From the NCBI RefSeq assembly GCF_963677155.1, contig NZ_OY781884.1, forward strand, positions 4,770,501-4,834,500: a DNA stretch of 64,000 nt, given 5' to 3'. The notes below the pieces were generated by a model. That model was not told the origin of the DNA and ran no database searches. It saw only the letters and a program-made list of their open reading frames with translations. Source of the DNA: an uncultured Draconibacterium sp. Lineage in GTDB: Bacteria; Bacteroidota; Bacteroidia; Bacteroidales; Prolixibacteraceae. This document shows positions 17,337 through 25,346 of this stretch, in pieces (within the stretch, counting starts at the first letter, position 1; each line of letters starts with the position of its first letter). The translations under genes were made by a program, and so were the position numbers.

Positions 17337-18605
17337 ATGATCAAAACATTGAATATGCTTAAACATGTGGCCTTAAACGGCGATGATCTGGCGATGGATT
17401 CTGTCTTTATAAAAAGGCTTTTAAGAGGGGAGTCGGAGTATTTTTCCGAATTGAAGGGAAAAAAAGGAGTGTTATTTTCGAATACAACACTGGCGAAGTT
17501 TATCGAGGATGAATTCAAACACGATAAATACGAGTTAACGAAAAGCTATGGGCGCAGCATACGGACCTTATCAAGCGGAGAGCAAAAAAAGGCGCTATTG
17601 GAATTTCTAATGGAGAAACAGCCCGGTTTTATTATTTTGGATAATCCTTTCGATGCGCTGGATGTGGCTTCTGTAAAGCAGTTAAAAAAGCGTTTGGAAA
17701 GCATTGCCAACAAAATGACTATTATACAGATTTTTAAACGAAAGAGTGATCTGCTGCCGTTTATAAAGCATGCCATGCGCGTTGATAGTGGAAAAGTTGT
17801 TTTCAATGATGGAGTTGAACAATACCTTGAAAAATATGAGCTGGCATCAGAGGCAAATTTTAGCTTTAATATTCCCGGCCCTTTACACGAAAATTACGAA
17901 TGTTATGAAGAGTTGATCAAACTAAATGATGTTTCGGTTAACTACCAGAAACGACAGATTCTGAATAGTATTAATTGGACGATTAAAGCCGGAGAGTTCT
18001 GGCAATTAAAAGGCCCAAACGGATCGGGAAAAACCACTATTCTAACCATGATATATGGAGATAATCCAAAAGCATTTGGGCAGAACATTGAACTGTTTGG
18101 CCGCCGTAAAGGAACAGGCGAAAGTGTTTGGGATATAAAAAAGAAGATCGGGTATTTTACACCGTCAATGATGGAGTTGTTTAAACGCCGTCATACCGCC
18201 GAACAAATGGTGATCTCGGGTTTTCACGATTCCATTGGGTTGTACCACCGGCCAAGCGAAATACAAAGACATGTGGCTAACGAGTGGTTGAACGTGCTGG
18301 GACTGGCCGATAAGGGGAACCGGGCTTTTGTCGATCTTTCACAGGTGCATCGCAGGATGGTGCTGATAGCCCGCGCCATGATTAAACATCCGCCGCTGCT
18401 GATTCTCGACGAGCCTTCAACCGGACTGGACGATAAAAGTGCAGCACTACTTTCGGCGCTAATCAATAAAATAGCGGCCGAAAGCCAAACGGCTATTCTT
18501 TATGTTTCGCACCGAACGGAGCCCGATTTAAAACCTGCGTTTGTTTTTGAACTGAAACCCGGCGAAAATGGTTCGGTGGGGGAGGTGGTGAGTTTTAGAT
18601 CTTAG
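17337..18605 (+). CDS. double ABC ATPase (ModF/PhrA-like) with one ATP site
   Basis: A 422-residue soluble protein with two ABC domains and no membrane segments. Half one (1-165) has a signature (LSSGEQ, 78-83) and Walker B (FIILD, 98-102), but no Walker A, and Asn103 sits where the catalytic Glu should be. Half two (195-422) has Walker A (GPNGSGKT, 226-233), Walker B with Glu359 (LLILDEP) and the His-loop (SHRTE, His392), but its signature is broken (LSQVH, 334-338). The pieces left make exactly one complete composite site. It is about 70 residues shorter than ModF at the N-terminus, and no missing P-loop is seen upstream. Role unknown; relatives are linked to molybdate or photorepair only by name. 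It overlaps the convergent next gene by 4 bases. Confidence 0.8.
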   Translation: MIKTLNMLKHVALNGDDLAMDSVFIKRLLRGESEYFSELKGKKGVLFSNTTLAKFIEDEFKHDKYELTKSYGRSIRTLSSGEQKKALLEFLMEKQPGFIILDNPFDALDVASVKQLKKRLESIANKMTIIQIFKRKSDLLPFIKHAMRVDSGKVVFNDGVEQYLEKYELASEANFSFNIPGPLHENYECYEELIKLNDVSVNYQKRQILNSINWTIKAGEFWQLKGPNGSGKTTILTMIYGDNPKAFGQNIELFGRRKGTGESVWDIKKKIGYFTPSMMELFKRRHTAEQMVISGFHDSIGLYHRPSEIQRHVANEWLNVLGLADKGNRAFVDLSQVHRRMVLIARAMIKHPPLLILDEPSTGLDDKSAALLSALINKIAAESQTAILYVSHRTEPDLKPAFVFELKPGENGSVGEVVSFRS

Positions 18606-19390
18606 CTTTTTACGGCTTTAACCGAATACACCAAAGGAAACTTATTTTCAAGCCCTTCAATCTTATATTTCCCTTCTTCAACCTCAACTAAATTTTCGAG
18701 GCAATCGTAGGGTGAATAGTTGTATTCTTTGAAGTCGGTAAGCGTGAGTCCTGATTTTATAAGTGAATCGATTACTGTGCTTAGACCGTGGTTCCAGCAA
18801 ACCGACTTTCCCTTTATCTGCACATCACTATCGGTATAGGTGCCTTCCAGTTCTTCTACAATCGCTTCCGATTCCATATAGTCAAACTCCACCCGCTTAA
18901 AATCGTAGCTAAACATCAAAACAATCGGATGAAACTCAACAAACACCAGCTGCCCTCCTGGCTTTAAGAAATGCTCAATAACCTTTGCCCACTTTTTCAT
19001 GTCGGGTAGCCAGCTAATTACTCCGTACGACGTATATACGATATCAAATTTTTCATCCAGAATTTCGGGTAATTTGTACACATCGCTCTGAATAAACCGT
19101 GCGTTGGTGCCAAGCTGTTCGTTCAGTTGTCTGGCTTTTTCAATGGCTTTTTCAGAGAAATCAACTCCTGTTGCCGATGCGCCATGCCGTGCCAGAGAAA
19201 TAGTGTCCTGTCCAAAATGACATTGCAGGTGAAGAATCTTTTTTCCCTCGATATTTCCCAACAATTCAGTTTCAATCGGATTTAATGAATCCTTTCCATT
19301 TATAAAGGCATTTACATTGTAAAAATCAGATTTGTAATGAATGTCTGTTTTCTCGTTCCAAAGTCTTTTATTGATATTGATGTAGTCCAT
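18602..19390 (-). CDS. class I SAM-dependent methyltransferase
   Basis: A 262-residue cytosolic methyltransferase. Motif I is visible as KILHLQCHFGQDTISLARHG (about 50-69), followed by the acidic end of strand 2 (GVDFSEKAI) and motif II/III (FDIVYTSYGVISWL, then FLKPGGQLVFVEFHP). The C-terminal part is larger than the minimal fold and likely binds the substrate, which is unknown. Its stop codon shares three bases with the stop of the convergent ABC gene (TAA at 18602-18604 on the minus strand, TAG at 18603-18605 on the plus strand). Confidence 0.85.
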   Translation of the reverse strand: MDYININKRLWNEKTDIHYKSDFYNVNAFINGKDSLNPIETELLGNIEGKKILHLQCHFGQDTISLARHGASATGVDFSEKAIEKARQLNEQLGTNARFIQSDVYKLPEILDEKFDIVYTSYGVISWLPDMKKWAKVIEHFLKPGGQLVFVEFHPIVLMFSYDFKRVEFDYMESEAIVEELEGTYTDSDVQIKGKSVCWNHGLSTVIDSLIKSGLTLTDFKEYNYSPYDCLENLVEVEEGKYKIEGLENKFPLVYSVKAVKS

Positions 19391-19527
19391 GTGTTGCGAT
19401 TAAATGAGCTTAAATATATGGATTTGTTCATTAGCTTCTATATTTATTGTATCAGCTTTCTTTATGGAAGAAAGTGGAGGCATAGCTAATTTGTATTCAT
19501 TATAAAGATAAAACATGACAATTCTGA

Positions 19528-19557
19528 TTGCATAAAAACCTCAAATTAATACTTTTG
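19528..19557 (+). promoter_or_regulatory. promoter of iorAB
   Basis: TTG at 19528-19530, 19 bases, then TACTTTTG at 19550-19557, an exact TAnnTTTG element. Transcription would begin near 19564, leaving a leader of about 17 bases before iorA. The same architecture and spacing recur at 21910-21939. Confidence 0.6.
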
Positions 19558-19580
19558 TTGACTTCGAAAATTAAACCAAA

Positions 19581-21200
19581 ATGCAAAAGAATCTATTTTT
19601 AGGAGTGGAAGCCGTTGGGCAGGGAGCTATTGATGGCGGAATCTCAGGGGTTTATGCCTATCCCGGCACTCCTTCAACCGAAATAACAGAGTTTATTCAG
19701 GAAAATGAACTGGCCATTGAAAAAGGCATTCGCAGTAAATGGTCGGCTAACGAAAAAACAGCTTACGAAGCTGCTTTGGGCATGTCGTACGCCGGCAAAC
19801 GAAGCATGGTTTGTATGAAACATGTGGGACTGAATGTGGCTGCCGATGCTTTTATTAACTCGGCGATTACCGGAATTAACGGCGGTTTGATCATCACTGT
19901 AGCCGACGATCCGTCGATGCACTCGTCGCAAAACGAGCAGGACTCGCGTTTCTACGGCAAGTTTGCCATGATTCCGATTCTGGAACCCAGCAACCAGCAG
20001 GAAGCTTACGACATGGTTCGCGAAGGTTTTGAGCTTTCTGAAAAACTGGAAGTTCCGGTAATGCTGCGTATTACAACCCGTTTGGCACATTCGCGTGCCG
20101 GAGTAATTCGCAGCGAAGTTCTGGCTGAAAACGAAATGGTTTTACCAACTGATCCAAGTCAGTTTGTTTTGCTGCCTGCCATTGCCCGAAGAAGATACAA
20201 AGGGTTGCTTGAAAAACAGGAACTGTTCGAGAAGACCGCCAAAAAATCGAAATACAACACATACTTCAAAGGCGAAGACAAAAGTTTTGGAATTATTGCC
20301 TGCGGTATTGCTTACAACTACCTCAAAGAAAATTATCCGAAAGGCGATTGTCCGTATACCGTATTGAAATTGTCGCAATACCCGGTTCCACAAAAATTTT
20401 TGGATAAAATGGCCAAACATTGCGAAGAAGTGCTGGTACTGGAAGAAGGTTATCCGGTAGTAGAAGAGCATGTTAAAGCTGCTTTTAAAAAGGATATTCT
20501 TGTTTCGGGACGCTTAAGTGGTGCCTTGCCACGCGATGGTGAATTGAATGCCGACCTGGTTGCAAAAGCATTAGGTAAAGAAACACAACTTGGTGCCGAT
20601 GTTCCTGAATTGGTGGTAAATCGTCCGCCGGCATTGTGTCAGGGATGCGGTCATCAGGATATGTACAAATCATTAAATGAAGCGTTGGATAAATACACCA
20701 AAGGGCGTGTTTTCTCTGATATCGGATGTTATACACTAGGGGCGCTGCCTCCCTACAAAAGTATTTATTCTTGTGTTGACATGGGAGCTTCGGTAACCAT
20801 GGCTAAAGGAGCTGCCGATGCCGGATTGATTCCTGCCGTGGCTGTTATTGGCGATTCAACCTTTACTCATTCGGGAATTACCGGTTTGCTGGATGCTGTT
20901 AACGACGGATCGAATATCGTAGTTGTTATTTCTGATAACGAATCGGTATCGATGACCGGAGGTCAGGATTCTTCAGCACTTGGAAAGGTTGAAAGTATTT
21001 GTAGAGGTGTTGGTGTTGCCTCAGATCATATTCGCGTGTTAACACCGCTGAAAAAGTATCACGATTTGATGGTGCAGACTTTCGAAGAGGAAATTGCCTA
21101 CGAGGGTGTTTCTGTAATTGTGTTCCGTCGCGAGTGTATTCAGGCCGCAGCAAAACGACTGCGCAAACAAAAGAAAATGAAAGATAACCCTAATAAATAA
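19581..21200 (+). CDS. iorA: indolepyruvate ferredoxin oxidoreductase, alpha subunit
   Basis: Decarboxylates aromatic 2-oxoacids (indolepyruvate, phenylpyruvate, hydroxyphenylpyruvate) to arylacetyl-CoA using thiamine diphosphate, passing electrons to ferredoxin. The N-terminal pyrimidine-binding domain opens with GVYAYPGTPSTEITEF. The TPP domain shows CQGCGH (Cys353, Cys356) and GDSTFTHSG with SDN further on. Archaeal IorA is about 100 residues longer because it ends with a domain binding two [4Fe-4S] clusters. This 539-residue protein ends in a basic tail (RLRKQKKMKDNPNK) with no cysteine cluster, so it lacks that domain. Six bases separate it from iorB. Confidence 0.92.
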   Translation: MQKNLFLGVEAVGQGAIDGGISGVYAYPGTPSTEITEFIQENELAIEKGIRSKWSANEKTAYEAALGMSYAGKRSMVCMKHVGLNVAADAFINSAITGINGGLIITVADDPSMHSSQNEQDSRFYGKFAMIPILEPSNQQEAYDMVREGFELSEKLEVPVMLRITTRLAHSRAGVIRSEVLAENEMVLPTDPSQFVLLPAIARRRYKGLLEKQELFEKTAKKSKYNTYFKGEDKSFGIIACGIAYNYLKENYPKGDCPYTVLKLSQYPVPQKFLDKMAKHCEEVLVLEEGYPVVEEHVKAAFKKDILVSGRLSGALPRDGELNADLVAKALGKETQLGADVPELVVNRPPALCQGCGHQDMYKSLNEALDKYTKGRVFSDIGCYTLGALPPYKSIYSCVDMGASVTMAKGAADAGLIPAVAVIGDSTFTHSGITGLLDAVNDGSNIVVVISDNESVSMTGGQDSSALGKVESICRGVGVASDHIRVLTPLKKYHDLMVQTFEEEIAYEGVSVIVFRRECIQAAAKRLRKQKKMKDNPNK

Positions 21201-21206
21201 GTAGAA

Positions 21207-21788
21207 ATGAAGACAGATATTATATTAGCCGGAGTTGGCGGACAGGGAATTCTTTCCATTGCATCAATTATTGGCGATGCGGCCATTAACGAGAACTTAT
21301 TTCTGAAACAGGCAGAAACACACGGAATGAGCCAGCGTGGAGGGGCAGTGCAATCGCACCTTCGTATTTCCGACAGCGAAATTGCTGCTGATCTAATCCC
21401 GATGGGAAAGGCCGATTTGATTTTGTCGGTTGAGCCAATGGAAGCCTTGCGTTACTTGCCGTTTCTCTCTTCCGAAGGTTATGTAGTAACCAATATAACG
21501 CCTTTTATCAATATTCCCAATTACCCGGATGTTGACGCTGTTTTGGCAGAAATAAAAAAACAACCACGTTTTGTAGCTATCGATGCGGATAAAATTGCTT
21601 CGGAAATTGGTAATAAACGTGCTTCGAATGTGGTAATACTGGGAGCTGCTACTCCTTTTCTGAATATTGAGCCGGAAAAAATTGAAGCCGGAATTGCACA
21701 TATTTTCAGTAGAAAAGGCGAAGCCGTAGTAGAAATGAACCGAAAAGCTTTTAAAGCCGGTTTGGATTTTGCAATGGCAAACAAATAG
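21207..21788 (+). CDS. iorB: indolepyruvate oxidoreductase, beta subunit
   Basis: A 193-residue partner of IorA, homologous to the gamma domain of pyruvate:ferredoxin oxidoreductase. The start matches the family: ILAGVGGQGILSIASIIG, then QAETHGMSQRGGAVQSHLRI, the segment expected to contact CoA and the alpha subunit. It carries no cysteine-rich cluster motif, as usual. The gene follows iorA by 6 bases and is followed by an intrinsic terminator, so iorAB is a two-gene unit. Confidence 0.92.
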   Translation: MKTDIILAGVGGQGILSIASIIGDAAINENLFLKQAETHGMSQRGGAVQSHLRISDSEIAADLIPMGKADLILSVEPMEALRYLPFLSSEGYVVTNITPFINIPNYPDVDAVLAEIKKQPRFVAIDADKIASEIGNKRASNVVILGAATPFLNIEPEKIEAGIAHIFSRKGEAVVEMNRKAFKAGLDFAMANK

Positions 21789-21810
21789 AAAAATCATAAC
21801 CATCAATAAG

Positions 21811-21850
21811 AAACCCGTTCCGAACAATTGTTCGAGGATGGGTTTTTTTA
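21811..21850 (+). terminator. intrinsic terminator after iorB
   Basis: The arm starting AAACCC pairs with the arm ending GGGTTT around an inner GAAC-AATT-GTTC hairpin, followed by a run of seven T. It separates iorAB from the porin-paaK unit. Confidence 0.75.
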
Positions 21851-21909
21851 TGTGTAGTTTGAAATCAAAATAAATAAGCACGGTTTGGATTCAAATTGTA
21901 ACCAGAACG

Positions 21910-21939
21910 TTGGGTAGACCTCTGAAATTGCTAATTTTG
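21910..21939 (+). promoter_or_regulatory. promoter of the porin-paaK-ACT-symporter unit
   Basis: TTG at 21910-21912, 19 bases, then TAATTTTG at 21932-21939, an exact TAnnTTTG element with the same spacing as the iorAB promoter. The leader to the porin start at 22066 would be about 120 bases, long enough for regulation, though I see no clear structure in it. Confidence 0.6.
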
Positions 21940-22065
21940 GACCTCGTGTTTAAAACAGCTAAATATTATTATTCATTAGATTACCTCTGTTTTCACCTGA
22001 AGACCTGATTGGGAACTTCGGGTAATCAATCTATTCAATCAACAACAAAAACTAATCAGCTTACA

Positions 22066-23325
22066 ATGAAAAAAATACTTGCTATTGCATGTGGTGTATG
22101 CCTTTTCTATTCAGGAATAACAGCTCAGGAAAAACAATTTAAAGCCGAGGTCTACGGTTTTATACGAAGCGAATTCTACCACGATTCTTATAAAGGTATC
22201 AATGCCGCAATGGACAATTTTTACATGTTTCCGGCGTATGCGGGTGTTGATCCCTCGGGAAAAGAAATCAACAAAAATGGGATGACTAACTACACAGCCA
22301 TGGCAACCCGTTTTGGTTTTAATATTACCGGCCCTGAATTGTTGGGGGCTAAATCATCAGCTAATTTTGAAACCGATTTTTCCGGAATTGTAAGCGAATA
22401 CCCGGAAGTATTACGATTGCGAAAAGCTTATTTAAAACTCGATTGGGAAAACGCATCGCTTTTGGTGGGGCAAACCTGGCATCCGCTGTGGAACGGAATG
22501 GGGGGGAATTATCCAAAGGTTGGTAATCTGAATACCGGAGCCCCTTTTAATCCGTTTAATCGTTCGCCTCAGATAGATTTTGATTACCGAACTGGTAATA
22601 TTACTTTGTCGTTTACTGCACTTTATGAGCAACAATATGTATCGCGTGGATTCTATGATACACCAAATAGCAACTGTAAAAACCTGCCCAAACGTAATGC
22701 CGGAATACCAGAGCTGGTAATTGGAATCAATCACAGCAATGGCGCAGTAACTGCCGGAATTGCTGGTCAGTTTAATGCTATTCAGCCTATGTCGATTACA
22801 GATATGGGCTATGTTACAGAGGAACTGAATACCAGCCTGGTGGGAATGGCATATCTGACCTATAAAAAGGATAAATTGTATATGCTTGCCAAAGGATTGT
22901 ACGGGCAAAATATGGCAAATATGTTGATGTTGGGAGGCTACGGAGCTAAAACTTACGATTTAACTACTGGTGAAATGACCTATACCAATTATAATAACTA
23001 CAGTGCTTTATTTAACCTGGTTTATGGCACTAAAGTACAACTGGGATTGTTTGCCGGTATCGCCGGAAATCTTGGAACTGTAGATCCGCTTTATAACTTT
23101 GATGGTAATGCCAAAATTGCCGGTTTGGCAACGTCGTTAAAAAATATGTCGCGTGCCTCAACTTCTCTGGCTTACAATATTCAAAATCTGAAATTCGTTG
23201 CCGAGTACGAAATAACATCGGCAGATTGGGGAGCAGGGGAATTCGATTTCTCCGACGGACTTTATGAGGATACAAATAACGCAACCAATCACCGTTTTTT
23301 GTTAATGGTGATGTATAATTTTTAG
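22066..23325 (+). CDS. porin-like outer-membrane protein (DcaP-like)
   Basis: A 419-residue outer-membrane barrel. The start at 22066 gives a clear signal peptide (MKKILAIACGVCLFYSGITA); a longer frame from a TTG at 22009 would add 19 polar residues and hide it. The mature N-terminus AEVYGFIRSEFYHDSY and LLVGQTWHPLW in the middle resemble DcaP-type porins, and the last residue is Phe in LMVMYNF, the barrel-closing signature. It stops 3 bases before the first paaK gene, so the two are co-translated, which suggests it admits the aromatic acids or related compounds handled by the unit. The substrate is inference. Confidence 0.75.
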   Translation: MKKILAIACGVCLFYSGITAQEKQFKAEVYGFIRSEFYHDSYKGINAAMDNFYMFPAYAGVDPSGKEINKNGMTNYTAMATRFGFNITGPELLGAKSSANFETDFSGIVSEYPEVLRLRKAYLKLDWENASLLVGQTWHPLWNGMGGNYPKVGNLNTGAPFNPFNRSPQIDFDYRTGNITLSFTALYEQQYVSRGFYDTPNSNCKNLPKRNAGIPELVIGINHSNGAVTAGIAGQFNAIQPMSITDMGYVTEELNTSLVGMAYLTYKKDKLYMLAKGLYGQNMANMLMLGGYGAKTYDLTTGEMTYTNYNNYSALFNLVYGTKVQLGLFAGIAGNLGTVDPLYNFDGNAKIAGLATSLKNMSRASTSLAYNIQNLKFVAEYEITSADWGAGEFDFSDGLYEDTNNATNHRFLLMVMYNF

Positions 23326-23328
23326 AGA

Positions 23329-24648
23329 ATGGCACAAGAATTTTGGCAGGAAGAGTTTGAAACACTGGAGAAGAAAAGATTGCAAAAGCTTCAGGTTGAA
23401 CGCTTGAATAAAACAATTGAGAGTGCTTGTCAGTCGCCTTTTTATGGTGAATTGTACAGCCGGAAGAAAATAAAACCGGGTATAATAAAGGCCATTTCGC
23501 AGATTACGGAATTGCCTTTTACCACCAAACAGGATTTACGCAATCATTTTCCGTATGGCTTCTTAAGTTTGCCTAAAAAGGATATTATTCGTTTGCACAG
23601 CTCGAGTGGAACCACCGGAAATCCAACGGTAATTTTTCACAACCGTCACGATCTGAATTCGTGGGCCAATTTAATGGCGCGTTCGCTGTTTTGCGCAGGA
23701 GTTCGCGATACCGATGTTTTTCAGAATATTTGTGGTTACGGATTGTTTACCGGAGGCCTTGGTTTTCAATATGGAATTGAAACGCTGGGGGCTTTGAGTA
23801 TTCCTGCAGGAGCGGGAAACAGCCTGCGCCAGATTAAATTAATGCGCGATTACGGAACAACAGCAGCACACGCCATTCCAAGTTATTTGGGACGTTTATA
23901 CGAGGTTTTTCAGGCTGAAGGGCTGGATCCGAAAAAGGATACCAAACTAAAAACTCTGGTTATTGGAGCTGAACCACATACGGATGCACAACGCAAACGT
24001 ATTGAAGAAATGTATGGTGTACGTGCTTTTAACTCGTTTGGACTTTCGGAAATGAACGGTCCGGGAGTGGCTTTTGAGTGTACGTACCAAAACGGGTTGC
24101 ACATTTGGGAAGATTCGTACCTGGTGGAAATTATTGATCCGGAAACGCTTCAACCTGTTCCCGATGGCGAATATGGCGAATTGGTAATGACAACACTCGA
24201 CAGGGAATCTATGCCCTTAATTCGCTACCGAACACGCGATATCACCCGGATTATTCCAGGCGAATGTGCTTGTGGAAGAACTCACCGTCGTATTGACCGA
24301 ATTACTGGCCGATCGGACGATATGTTTATTATAAAAGGTTGTAATGTATTCCCGATGCAAATTGAGGGAGTGCTGATGAAAATACCGGAAGTGGGATCGG
24401 ATTATATGATTAATCTGGAAACAATGAATGGTGTTGATGAAATGGTAGTAGAGGTGGAAGTAAAAGCAGATTGGTTTAGGGGAGATATAAAACGCCTGGA
24501 TGGTTTGAGCAAAACCATTACCCGCCAGATTCGAGATGAGGTACTGGCAAAGCCAATTGTAAAACTGGTGGAAGCCGGTTCCATACCCAAGTCGGAAGGC
24601 AAAGCCATTCGCGTATGCGATAACCGTAAAAACGGACTTTTAAAATAG
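23329..24648 (+). CDS. paaK: phenylacetate-CoA ligase (first copy)
   Basis: An AMP-forming ligase that joins phenylacetate or related arylacetates to CoA. Of its 439 residues, SSSGTTGNPT (91-100) is the phosphate-binding P-loop of adenylating enzymes; FGLSEMNGPG is the A5-like motif; YRTRDIT and the cysteine pair in CACGR precede the hinge (DRITGRSDDM), and the C-terminal lid ends with a lysine (KSEGKAIRV) near the usual catalytic position. It lies between the porin and an ACT gene. With IorAB, it could feed arylacetyl-CoA back to 2-oxoacids for aromatic amino acid synthesis. Confidence 0.9.
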   Translation: MAQEFWQEEFETLEKKRLQKLQVERLNKTIESACQSPFYGELYSRKKIKPGIIKAISQITELPFTTKQDLRNHFPYGFLSLPKKDIIRLHSSSGTTGNPTVIFHNRHDLNSWANLMARSLFCAGVRDTDVFQNICGYGLFTGGLGFQYGIETLGALSIPAGAGNSLRQIKLMRDYGTTAAHAIPSYLGRLYEVFQAEGLDPKKDTKLKTLVIGAEPHTDAQRKRIEEMYGVRAFNSFGLSEMNGPGVAFECTYQNGLHIWEDSYLVEIIDPETLQPVPDGEYGELVMTTLDRESMPLIRYRTRDITRIIPGECACGRTHRRIDRITGRSDDMFIIKGCNVFPMQIEGVLMKIPEVGSDYMINLETMNGVDEMVVEVEVKADWFRGDIKRLDGLSKTITRQIRDEVLAKPIVKLVEAGSIPKSEGKAIRVCDNRKNGLLK

Positions 24649-24690
24649 CATTAACTTGAAACTTTGAACTTTTAAATCGAAACTAAAACT

Positions 24691-25125
24691 ATGGCTTACG
24701 AAGTATCAATATTTCTCGAAAACAAAATTGGTCATTTCGAACGCATAACCAGCGTATTGAAAGCGGCTAAAATTAATATCCGGTCGATGGCGATAAACGA
24801 CACGGCAAACGGCTGGGGAATTCTAAATCTTATTGTTAGCGATCCGGGAAAAGCAAAAAATGTACTTTCTGAAAAAGGAGTGTCGGTGGCATTGCGTAAA
24901 GTAATTGCTCTTGAAATGCGCGATGAAACAGGTGGCCTCGACGATTTGCTGATGGAAGTAGCAAGGGCCAAAGTAAATTTCGATAATGCCGTTGGTCGCG
25001 TGATCACCGAAAAACAAAAAGCTATTCTGATATTACATGTTGATGATTATGCCGAATCGATAAAGAAACTCGAAAAACAAGGGGTACAAATTATCGACGA
25101 CCAAACCGTTTACGGAACCAGTTAA
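24691..25125 (+). CDS. tandem ACT domain protein A
   Basis: A 144-residue protein of two ACT domains with no catalytic part. The first begins VSIFLENKIGHFERITSVLK, the second after about residue 68. ACT domains bind amino acids, often at dimer interfaces. Its closest relative in the window is the protein at 27041, which shares most of the first 40 residues and the VIALEM and VYG segments, so the two look like duplicates. Such genes commonly lie next to paaK in Bacteroidota; sensing of aromatic amino acids or their derivatives is inference. Confidence 0.85.
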   Translation: MAYEVSIFLENKIGHFERITSVLKAAKINIRSMAINDTANGWGILNLIVSDPGKAKNVLSEKGVSVALRKVIALEMRDETGGLDDLLMEVARAKVNFDNAVGRVITEKQKAILILHVDDYAESIKKLEKQGVQIIDDQTVYGTS

Positions 25126-25156
25126 TAAAATACTCAACCAAAAAACTAAAAAACTT

Positions 25157-25336
25157 ATGCTAGGAATCAACGATCCCGGGATAATTCTCGGCTATCTTTT
25201 ATCTGTGGTAGGTTTAATTGCCTGTGTGGTTTATGGGGCATTAAACTGGAATAAAGGAATGGAAACCAGTACCGACGAAATTCAGCGCGATCTGGATTGG
25301 GAAGAAAAAGACGAACATTTAAAGGACGAAATATAA
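25157..25336 (+). CDS. symporter small accessory protein
   Basis: A 59-residue protein with one membrane segment (about residues 9-29, IILGYLLSVVGLIACVVYGA) and an acidic, charged tail (EEKDEHLKDE). The stop is 10 bases before the symporter start. Small single-span proteins of this kind precede sodium:solute symporter genes in several bacteria and are named for that. The topology and position support the call; the mechanism is unknown. Confidence 0.75.
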   Translation: MLGINDPGIILGYLLSVVGLIACVVYGALNWNKGMETSTDEIQRDLDWEEKDEHLKDEI

Positions 25337-25346
25337 TACAACTGCT

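Noticed and set aside
19674-20471. Minus-strand frames of 109-138 codons inside iorA
   Set aside because: Shadows of a well-conserved gene; no known family.
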